Assembly: GCF_000297395.2 (NCBI RefSeq)
Contig: NZ_HF570108.1
Span: forward strand, 2,605,252-2,643,005
From: Micromonospora lupini str. Lupac 08
GTDB lineage: Bacteria > Actinomycetota > Actinomycetes > Mycobacteriales > Micromonosporaceae
DNA: 37,754 bases
Reading direction: 5' to 3'
Made by a program: the position numbers and the translations under genes. The notes beneath the pieces were generated by a model, which did no database searches, was not told the DNA's origin, and saw nothing but the letters and a program-made list of their open reading frames with translations. Shown piece after piece: positions 28,061-37,754 of the stretch (within the stretch, counting starts at the first letter, position 1; every line of letters starts with the position of its first letter).

Positions 28061-28494
28061 TGGCTGAGGGTCCCAAGCAGCAGATGCCGGCGCGCCGCAA
28101 GGCGCGCAAGCGGGCGCTGGACGTCCTCTACGAGGCCGACCTGCGGGATCGGCCGCCCGTCGAGGTCCTGGCCGGCTACCTCCAGCGCATCGAACAGCCC
28201 CGCCCGGAGCACCTGGGTTACGCGGTGGGCCTGATCGAGGGGGTCGCCGAGCACCTCAACCGCATCGACGAGCTGATCGCCAGCTACGCCGAGGGTTGGA
28301 CGTTGGAACGGATGCCGGTGGTCGACCGCAACCTGGCCCGGATCGCCGTCTACGAGTTGCTCTACGTCGACGAGATCGACGACGCGGTGGCGATCAGCGA
28401 GGCCGTCGAGCTGGCCCGGCAGATGTCCACCGACGATTCGCCGCGGTTCCTCAACGGCGTGCTCGGCCGCATCGCCGAGTACGCCACCCGCTGA
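28060..28494 (+). CDS. nusB: Transcription antitermination factor NusB
   Basis: NusB binds boxA RNA with S10 (NusE) and helps RNA polymerase read through rRNA operons. The 144-residue all-helical protein shows the family start RRKARKRALDVLYEADLR (residues 12-29), with an Arg-rich face for RNA, then VVDRNLARIAVYELLYVD, AISEAVELARQMSTDDSPRF and the final FLNGVLGRIA. The start overlaps the efp stop by one base. A perfect 17-bp hairpin ends the unit 21 bases downstream. Confidence 0.95.
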   Translation: MAEGPKQQMPARRKARKRALDVLYEADLRDRPPVEVLAGYLQRIEQPRPEHLGYAVGLIEGVAEHLNRIDELIASYAEGWTLERMPVVDRNLARIAVYELLYVDEIDDAVAISEAVELARQMSTDDSPRFLNGVLGRIAEYATR

Positions 28495-28515
28495 CCGCGT
28501 CGCGTACCCGCACGA

Positions 28516-28553
28516 CGAGAAGGGCCCGTGCCGTCCGGCACGGGCCCTTCTCG
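28516..28553. terminator. Bidirectional terminator between nusB and bldD
   Basis: CGAGAAGGGCCCGTGCC (28516-28532) and GGCACGGGCCCTTCTCG (28537-28553) form a perfect 17-bp stem with a GTCC loop, in the 74-base gap between convergent nusB and bldD. It probably serves both. Confidence 0.85.
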
Positions 28554-28568
28554 CGGTGAAGCGACAGC

Positions 28569-29057
28569 TCAGGAGGCGAAGAACGCCCGGGGGTCGGCCA
28601 CCAGCACGCCGTGCTCGGTGAGCCGCTCGATCAGACCCGACGGTGAGGCGTCGTAGACGATCGCGAGGGCCCGCAGGTCGTCGGCGCGGATGGAGAGCAC
28701 CCGGCCGTTGTAGTCACCGCGCTGCTGCTGGATGGCGCGGGCGTAGCGGGCGACGTAGGCCAGGTCCTCGGAGGCCTCGTCGTAGAGCCGCTCCAGGTCC
28801 AGGACGATCTTGCTGGTGGGCTCGTGCCGGACTCCGCTGCCGTCGGGCAGCAGTTCCGAGACGGGGACACGGTAGAACTCGGCCAGCTCGGCCAGACGGG
28901 ACACCGTCACGGCCCGGTCGCCACGCTCGTACGAGCCGACCACCACGGCCTTCCACCGCCCGTTCGACTTCTCCTCCACACCCTGCAGGGAGAGGCCCTG
29001 CTGCTGGCGGATGGAGCGCAGGCGTGCGCCCAGAGATTTGGCGTATTCAGAGGGCAT
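28569..29057 (-). CDS. bldD: Developmental transcription regulator BldD
   Basis: BldD is the c-di-GMP-dependent repressor that holds actinomycetes in vegetative growth. Residues 9-71 form an XRE-type HTH (LGARLRSIRQQQGLSLQGVE, with the Trp-Lys-Ala-Val segment before the recognition helix). Residues 113-127 carry the c-di-GMP signature RXD-X8-RXXD: RGD at 113-115, eight residues, then RADD at 124-127. The 162-residue length matches Streptomyces BldD. It is read on the minus strand, opposite to pyrR, with a good promoter 47 bases upstream. No fully convincing BldD box was found in its own upstream region. Confidence 0.95.
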   Translation of the reverse strand: MPSEYAKSLGARLRSIRQQQGLSLQGVEEKSNGRWKAVVVGSYERGDRAVTVSRLAELAEFYRVPVSELLPDGSGVRHEPTSKIVLDLERLYDEASEDLAYVARYARAIQQQRGDYNGRVLSIRADDLRALAIVYDASPSGLIERLTEHGVLVADPRAFFAS

Positions 29058-29110
29058 TCGGACACTCCCAGTGCTGCTCGGGGTTCTCCCGTCGATCGCT
29101 ACGGAGCGTG

Positions 29111-29139
29111 ACGGTACGGGGAATGCGACACGTGGTCAA
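29111..29139 (-). promoter_or_regulatory. Promoter of bldD
   Basis: On the minus strand TTGACC (29139-29134) and TACCGT (29116-29111) are spaced 17 bases apart. Transcription would start near 29104. The -35 overlaps an inverted repeat GGTCA/TGACC (29134-29138 and 29147-29151, eight-base spacer) that could be an operator. Confidence 0.55.
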
Positions 29140-29303
29140 GTGGTCGTGACCTTACCGTTGGGGAGCACCGAGGGAGTTATCCCCATTTCGTCGGCCTGAT
29201 CCGGTGGTCAGCGGCCGCCGTCCGTCGGCCCGGTGACCACTGGTAACGTGGCGTGAAGCCTCGGCCGGGCGTGCTCACGCTTGCCGGCCGGAGGTGCCCG
29301 ACA

Positions 29304-29340
29304 TCCTTTAACGACCCGTCCCGTGAGGCGGGGAAGGAGG
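29304..29340 (+). promoter_or_regulatory. PyrR-binding hairpin covering the pyrR ribosome binding site
   Basis: The loop TCCCGTGAGGC (29319-29329) matches the PyrR RNA-binding consensus UCCNGNGAGGY. The upper stem is CCCG (29315-29318) with CGGG (29329-29332). The lower stem is TCCTT (29304-29308) with AAGGA (29334-29338), which covers most of the Shine-Dalgarno AAGGAGG (29334-29340) before GTG 29347. PyrR bound to UMP would stabilise the hairpin and block translation, as reported for mycobacteria. A separate hairpin lies upstream (29263-29289). Confidence 0.75.
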
Positions 29341-29346
29341 TCCGCC

Positions 29347-29931
29347 GTGGCGTACCCACCGGCTGCCCGTTCGTCACCACCGCGACAACCCTCGGTGAAG
29401 GTGATCCTCGCCAGCGCCGACGTGCAGCGTGTGGTCGACCGCATCGCCCACCAGATCCTGGAGAAGACCCAGGGCGCCGCCGACACCGTGCTCCTTGGGA
29501 TTCCCACCCGGGGCGCGCCCCTCGCGCGGCGGCTCGCCTCCCGGATCAGCACCTTCGAGGACGTGGTCGTCCCGGTCGGTGTGCTCGACATCACGCTCTA
29601 CCGCGACGACCTGCGCCGGCACGCCACCCGCGCGATCGGCCCGACCCAGGTGCCCAGCGGCGGCATCGACGGCAAGCGGGTGATCCTCGTCGACGACGTG
29701 CTTTTCTCCGGCCGCACCGTCCGGGCCGCGCTCGACGCGCTCAACGACGTGGGCCGCCCGGCGTCGGTGCAGCTCGCCGTCCTCGTCGACCGCGGCCACC
29801 GCGAGTTGCCGATCCGCGCCGACTACGTCGGCAAGAACATCCCGACGGCGCTCGCCGAGAGCGTCAAGGTGACGCTCGCCGAGACCGACGGCGCCGACGA
29901 GGTCAAGTTGTACGGGGGAACCACCTCATGA
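29347..29931 (+). CDS. pyrR: Bifunctional pyr operon regulator/uracil phosphoribosyltransferase
   Basis: PyrR senses UMP and binds pyr leader RNA to repress the operon; it also has weak UPRTase activity. The 194-residue protein has the PRPP-binding motif [18 protein letters not shown] (112-129), the basic RNA-contact segment [13 protein letters not shown], and a C-terminal [13 protein letters not shown]. The N-terminal 17 residues are a Pro/Ser-rich extension. GTG 29347 has AAGGAGG six bases upstream, inside the PyrR-binding hairpin, so it probably represses its own translation. It overlaps pyrB by four bases (ATGA). Confidence 0.95.
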   Translation: MAYPPAARSSPPRQPSVKVILASADVQRVVDRIAHQILEKTQGAADTVLLGIPTRGAPLARRLASRISTFEDVVVPVGVLDITLYRDDLRRHATRAIGPTQVPSGGIDGKRVILVDDVLFSGRTVRAALDALNDVGRPASVQLAVLVDRGHRELPIRADYVGKNIPTALAESVKVTLAETDGADEVKLYGGTTS

Positions 29932-30854
29932 TCAGGCACCTGCTCTCCGGCGCGGACCTGGACGCCGACACCGCCACCGAGATCCTGGACACGGCGGCCG
30001 AGATGGCCACGGTCGCCGGCCGCGAGATCAAGAAGCTGCCCGCGCTGCGCGGCCGGACGGTGGTGAACCTCTTCTACGAGGACTCCACCCGCACCCGGAT
30101 CTCGTTCGAGGCGGCGGCGAAACGGCTCAGCGCCGACGTGATCAACTTTTCCGCGAAGGGCTCCAGCGTCGCCAAGGGCGAGAGCCTGAAGGACACCGCG
30201 CTGACCCTGCAGGCCATGGGCGCCGACGCGGTGGTCGTGCGGCACCCCGCCTCCGGCGCCCCGCACCGGCTCGCCAACTGGGTGGACGGGTCGGTGGTCA
30301 ACGCCGGCGACGGCACCCACGAGCACCCCACCCAGGCGCTGCTCGACGCGTACACCATGCGGGCCCGGCTGGGCCGGCTGGCCGGCCTGTCGGTCGCGGT
30401 GGTCGGGGACGTGCTGCACTCCCGGGTGGCCCGCTCCAACGTCCTGCTGCTGTCCACCCTCGGCGCGAAGGTCACCCTGGTCGGCCCGCCCACCCTCATC
30501 CCCGTCGACATCGCCGGCGCCCTCGCGCCGGGCACCGACGTGTCCTACGACCTCGACGCGGTGCTGCCCGACGTCGACGTGGTGATGATGCTGCGGGTGC
30601 AGCGGGAGCGGATGAAGGACTCCTACTTCCCCTCCGCGCGCGAGTACTCCCGCCGCTACGGGCTGGACGGTCCGCGGATGCGCCGCCTGCCCGAGCACGC
30701 GATCGTCATGCACCCGGGCCCGATGAACCGGGGGATGGAGATCACCCCCGAGGTCGCCGACTCACCCCGCTCCACAATCGTCGAACAGGTCACCAACGGG
30801 GTCTCCGTGCGGATGGCTGTTCTTTACCTGCTGCTCGGAGGGAACAACCGGTGA
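29928..30854 (+). CDS. pyrB: Aspartate carbamoyltransferase catalytic subunit
   Basis: PyrB joins carbamoyl phosphate and aspartate, the second step of pyrimidine synthesis. The 308-residue protein has the carbamoyl-phosphate loop STRTR (53-57), the K-containing [14 protein letters not shown] loop, HPTQ (133-136) and the aspartate-binding segment MLRVQRERM, with MHPGPMNRG near the end. No pyrI gene is present, so it acts as a catalytic trimer, possibly with PyrC, as in many Gram-positives. The start overlaps the pyrR stop and the end overlaps pyrC by four bases. Confidence 0.97.
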   Translation: MIRHLLSGADLDADTATEILDTAAEMATVAGREIKKLPALRGRTVVNLFYEDSTRTRISFEAAAKRLSADVINFSAKGSSVAKGESLKDTALTLQAMGADAVVVRHPASGAPHRLANWVDGSVVNAGDGTHEHPTQALLDAYTMRARLGRLAGLSVAVVGDVLHSRVARSNVLLLSTLGAKVTLVGPPTLIPVDIAGALAPGTDVSYDLDAVLPDVDVVMMLRVQRERMKDSYFPSAREYSRRYGLDGPRMRRLPEHAIVMHPGPMNRGMEITPEVADSPRSTIVEQVTNGVSVRMAVLYLLLGGNNR

Positions 30855-32128
30855 CCGCGTACCTCATCACCAGCGTGAGCATCGTCGGCGCCGCGCCGAC
30901 CGACCTGCTGATCCGCGACGGCGTCGTCGCCGAGGTCGGTCCCGGGCTGTCCGCGCCGGACGCCGTGGTGGTCGACGGCACCGGGCTGGTCGCCCTGCCG
31001 GGCCTGGTCGACCTGCACACCCACCTGCGCGAACCCGGCCGGGAGGACGCCGAGACCGTCGAGTCCGGGTCCCGGGCGGCGGCGCTGGGCGGCTACACCG
31101 CTGTCTGCGCGATGGCGAACACCTCGCCGGTCGCGGACACCGCAGGCGTCGTCGAGCAGGTCTGGCGGCTCGGCCGGGAGGCCGGGCTCGTCGACGTGCA
31201 GCCGGTCGGCGCGGTCACCGTCGGGCTGGCCGGCGAGCGCCTGGCCGAGCTGGGCGCGATGGCCGACTCCGCGGCCCGGGTGCGGATCTTCTCCGACGAC
31301 GGGCACTGCGTCGCCGACCCGCTGCTGATGCGCCGGGCCCTGGAGTACGTCAAGGCGTTCGACGGGATCATCGCCCAGCACGCCGAGGAGCCCCGCCTGA
31401 CCGAGGGCGCCCAGATGCACGAGGGTGAGGTCTCCACCCGGCTCGGTCTGATCGGCTGGCCGGCGGTCGCCGAGGAGGCGATCATCGCCCGGGACGTGCT
31501 GCTCGCCGAGCACGTGGGCAGCCGCCTGCACGTCTGCCACGTCTCCACCGCCGGCAGCGTCGAGGTGCTGCGCCAGGCCAAGGCCCGGGGGGTACGCGTC
31601 ACCGCCGAGGTGACCCCGCACCACCTGCTGCTCACCGACGAGCGGGCGGAGACCTACGACCCCGTCTTCAAGGTCAACCCGCCGCTGCGGACGGCCGACG
31701 ACATCGCCGCCCTGCGGTCCGCGCTCGCGGACGGCGTCATCGACGTCATCGCCACCGACCACGCCCCGCACGCCGTGGAGGACAAGGAGTGCGAGTGGGC
31801 GTACGCCCGGCCGGGGATGCTCGGCCTGGAGACGGCCCTGTCCATCGCGCTCGACGTGCTCGGCCCGGAGTGGGACCTGATCGCCGAGCGGATGTCGCGT
31901 ACCCCCGCCCGGATCGCGGGGCTGACCGGGCACGGTGTCGACCCGGCGCCCGGCGTGCCGGCCAACCTGACAGTGATCGACCCCGCCGCCCGCCGCACCA
32001 TCGAGCCGGCGGAGCTGGCCAGTCGCAGTCGCAACACCCCGTACGCCCGCATGACGCTGCCGGGTCGCATCGTGGCGACCTTCCTGCGCGGCGAGCCGAC
32101 GGTCCTGGACGGAAAGGCAGTCAAGTGA
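30851..32128 (+). CDS. pyrC: Dihydroorotase, type I
   Basis: PyrC closes N-carbamoyl-aspartate to dihydroorotate. The 425-residue size matches type I amidohydrolases. The metal-binding HTH is at residues 56-58 ([12 protein letters not shown]), the later metal histidines lie in IAQHAEEP and [10 protein letters not shown], and the catalytic Asp is D303 (ATDHAPH). GTG 30851 overlaps the pyrB stop, and the end overlaps carA by four bases, consistent with a polycistronic, coupled operon. Confidence 0.96.
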   Translation: MTAYLITSVSIVGAAPTDLLIRDGVVAEVGPGLSAPDAVVVDGTGLVALPGLVDLHTHLREPGREDAETVESGSRAAALGGYTAVCAMANTSPVADTAGVVEQVWRLGREAGLVDVQPVGAVTVGLAGERLAELGAMADSAARVRIFSDDGHCVADPLLMRRALEYVKAFDGIIAQHAEEPRLTEGAQMHEGEVSTRLGLIGWPAVAEEAIIARDVLLAEHVGSRLHVCHVSTAGSVEVLRQAKARGVRVTAEVTPHHLLLTDERAETYDPVFKVNPPLRTADDIAALRSALADGVIDVIATDHAPHAVEDKECEWAYARPGMLGLETALSIALDVLGPEWDLIAERMSRTPARIAGLTGHGVDPAPGVPANLTVIDPAARRTIEPAELASRSRNTPYARMTLPGRIVATFLRGEPTVLDGKAVK

Positions 32129-33310
32129 CCCGTAGACGTTCCGCGATCCTCGTCCTCGAGGACGGGCGCACGTTCCCCGGCGAGGCGTACGGCAGCGTCG
32201 GTGAGACCTTCGGCGAGGCGGTCTTCAACACCGGCATGACCGGTTACCAGGAGACGCTCACCGACCCGTCGTACCACCGGCAGGTGGTGGTGCAGACCGC
32301 CCCGCACATCGGCAACACCGGCGTCAACGGCGAGGACGACGAGTCCGGCCGGATCTGGGTGGCCGGCTACGTCGTCCGCGACCCGGCCCGCATCGGCTCC
32401 AACTGGCGGGCCACCGGCAGCCTGGAGGACCGCCTCGCCACCGAGGGTGTGGTGGGCATCAGCGGCGTGGACACCCGGGCGTTGACCCGGCACCTGCGCG
32501 AGCGGGGCGCGATGCGGGTGGGCATCTCCAGCGTCGAGAAGGACCCGCAGAGCCTGCTGGCCCGGGTCCGACAGTCACCGCAGATGGTCGGCGCGGACCT
32601 GTCCGCCGAGGTGAGCACCCCCGAGCCGTACGTCGTCGAGGCGCTGGGCGAGCACCGGTTCACCGTGGCGGCTCTGGACCTGGGCATCAAGCGCAACGTG
32701 CCGCGCCGGCTGGCCACGCGCGGGGTGACCACCCACGTGCTGCCGGCCTCGTCGAGCATCGAGGACCTGCTGGCCACCGGCGCCGACGCGGTCTTCCTGT
32801 CGCCCGGCCCCGGCGACCCGGCCACGGCCGACGGCCCGGTGGCGCTGGCCCGGGAGGCGCTGCGGCGGGAGGTGCCGCTGTTCGGCATCTGCTTCGGCAG
32901 CCAGATCCTCGGCCGGGCGCTCGGCTTCGGCACCTACAAGCTGGGCTACGGCCACCGGGGCATCAACCAGCCGGTGCTCGACCGGGCCACCGGCAAGGTC
33001 GAGGTGACAAGCCACAACCACGGCTTCGCCGTGAAGGTGCCGGGCGCGGGCGCCGGCGCGGTGGTTCCCGACCAGGTGATCGACACCGACTTCGGCGGCG
33101 TGCGGGTGTCGCACGTCTGCCTCAACGACAACGTCGTCGAGGGGCTGCGGGCCGTGGACGTCCCCGCCTTCACCGTCCAGTACCACCCGGAGGCGGCGGC
33201 CGGCCCGCACGACGCGGACTACCTCTTCGACCGATTCGCCGACTTGATCGAGGGCCGTGCCCTCGACCGGCGGCCCAGTGAGGGCCGGAACCACAGCGGG
33301 GGGCGCAGCA

Positions 33311-33318
<8 letters not shown>
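32125..33318 (+). CDS. carA: Carbamoyl-phosphate synthase small subunit (glutaminase)
   Basis: CarA hydrolyses glutamine and passes ammonia to CarB. The 397-residue protein has the CPSase N-terminal domain (1-150, with [17 protein letters not shown]) and a class I amidotransferase domain with nucleophile C256 ([11 protein letters not shown]) and H354/E356 (YHPEA). The C-terminal 20 residues are a basic/polar tail. GTG 32125 overlaps the pyrC stop, and the end overlaps the carB start by eight bases. Confidence 0.97.
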
Positions 33319-36654
<3,336 letters not shown>

Positions 36655-36658
<4 letters not shown>

Positions 36659-37713
36659 CAGTGTTCGAGCGGGTCGTACGGCCCCAGTTGTTCCGCCTCG
36701 GCGGCGGGGACGCCGAGGCGGCGCACGAGTGGACACTGCGGCGGTTGACCGCGCTGTCCCGGCGTCCGGTGGCCCTCGCCGCCCTGCGGGCCCGCTACGC
36801 CGTCCAGGCGCCGCGCACGGTGTTCGGCGTGCGGTTTCCCAACCCGGTCGGACTGGCCGCCGGCATGGACAAGGACGGCGCCGCGCTGGCTGCCTGGCCG
36901 GCGCTCGGCTTCGGCTTCGTCGAGGTCGGCACGGTGACGGCGCACGCCCAGCCGGGCAACCCCCGGCCACGGCTGTTCCGGCTGCCCGGCAGCGAGGCCG
37001 TTGTCAACCGGATGGGCTTCAACAACGCCGGTGCCGCCGCGCTGGCGGCCCGGCTGGACGCGCTGCCGCGCCCCATCGGGGTGCCGCTGGGCATCTCGCT
37101 GGGCAAGTCCAAGGTGACGCCGCTCGAGGACGCCGTCGGGGACTACCTCACCTCGTACCGCGCGCTGCAAGGGCACGGCGACTACTTCGCGGTCAACGTG
37201 TCCTCGCCGAACACCCCGGGCCTGCGGTCGTTGCAGGACCGCGCGCACCTGGACGCCCTGCTGTCCGCGCTGGTGGGGGAGAAACCGATCCTGGTCAAGA
37301 TCGCACCTGATCTCACCGAGGCGGCGATCGCCGAACTGCTGGAGGTGTGCCTGGCCCGGGGCGCCGCCGGCGTGATCGCCACCAACACCACGCTGTCCCG
37401 GGACGGGCTGGCCCCGGCCGACTCGGCACGCGGTGCCGAGACCGGTGGACTGTCCGGCCGGCCCCTGACCGGCCGTGCCCGGGACGTGGTCGCCTTCGTG
37501 CACTCCGAGACCGGTGGCCGCCTGCCGATCATCGGGGTCGGCGGGGTGCTGGACCCGGACGACGCGGCGCGGATGGTCGACGCCGGCGCCGCCCTGGTGC
37601 AGCTCTACACCGGCTTCATCTACCGGGGCCCGGCCCTGGTCCGCGCCTCCGCCCGGGCCGCCGCCCGCGTGGCGGCCACAGCGGTGGCGCCGGACCCGGT
37701 CGCCGGACGGTGA
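36655..37713 (+). CDS. pyrD: Dihydroorotate dehydrogenase (quinone), class 2
   Basis: PyrD oxidises dihydroorotate to orotate with FMN and passes electrons to the membrane quinone pool. The 352-residue protein has the N-terminal amphipathic helix region of class 2 enzymes ([20 protein letters not shown]), then [22 protein letters not shown] and the catalytic serine pair S183/S184 in [32 protein letters not shown] and [11 protein letters not shown] [14 protein letters not shown] are the FMN-side blocks. GTG 36655 overlaps the carB stop, and the end overlaps the next start by four bases. Confidence 0.97.
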
Positions 37714-37754
37714 CCGGCCCCGGCCCGGTGCTGGCCCGCCCCGAACGCCGGGCC
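37710..37754 (+). CDS. Start of a downstream gene, truncated by the window (pyrF position)
   Basis: GTG 37710 overlaps the pyrD stop (GTGA), in the same style as the other pyr junctions, and the frame stays open for 15 codons to the window end. In actinobacteria pyrF (OMP decarboxylase) often follows pyrD. The visible residues ([15 protein letters not shown]) are too few and too low in complexity to confirm this, so no gene symbol is given. Confidence 0.35.
   Translation, partial: MTGPGPVLARPERRA

Overview
The window is very GC-rich and looks like the chromosome of an actinobacterium, most likely a Micromonospora or close relative (inference). The reasons are the G/C-ending codons, the many GTG and TTG starts, a BldD developmental regulator, and the gene order alaS-ruvX-mltG-aroE-aroC-aroK-aroB-aroQ-efp-nusB-bldD-pyrR-pyrB-pyrC-carA-carB-pyrD, which is a conserved actinobacterial backbone. 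No rRNA, tRNA, CRISPR array, transposase or integrase gene was seen.

Layout. 1-6021: a partial membrane protein, two small membrane proteins (DUF948-like and DUF6167-like), alaS, ruvX and mltG. 6022-7391: two small secreted proteins that converge on a shared terminator; a GTCATT hexamer repeat starts at the stop codon of the second. 7404-8255: aroE. 8256-21943: an accessory block lying between aroE and aroC. It holds a secreted GH26-type glycoside hydrolase, a secreted beta-propeller protein and an exopolysaccharide locus: hexapeptide acyltransferase, Wzz-like protein, Wzy-like polymerase, Wzx-like flippase, sulfotransferase, phosphotransferase-fold protein, an Alg14/Alg13-like split glycosyltransferase and a GT2 glycosyltransferase. 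21997-23678: aroC and aroK. 23737-25543: a divergent pair, an alpha/beta hydrolase and a WYL regulator. 25554-28494: aroB, aroQ, efp and nusB, with a 28-bp inverted-repeat element upstream of efp. 28569-29057: bldD on the minus strand. 29347-37713: the pyrimidine operon pyrR-B-C-carA-carB-pyrD.

How it works together. The backbone genes make chorismate (aroE, aroC, aroK, aroB, aroQ) and UMP (pyr/car), and serve translation, transcription and wall growth (alaS, efp, nusB, mltG). Within each block most genes overlap by 1-8 bases, as in translationally coupled operons. The pyr operon carries a PyrR-binding hairpin whose lower stem covers the pyrR ribosome binding site. The accessory block has the core of a Wzx/Wzy-dependent pathway plus a PAPS-type sulfotransferase, so it may make a sulfated extracellular polysaccharide; no initiating sugar-phosphate transferase is present here. 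The Wzz-like gene is split by an apparent one-base frameshift, and its cytoplasmic part looks like a BY-kinase domain that has lost its ATP-binding motifs. The aro genes are interrupted at three points, and aroC and aroB each carry a -10-like motif exactly 7 bases before the start codon, suggesting leaderless promoters of their own.
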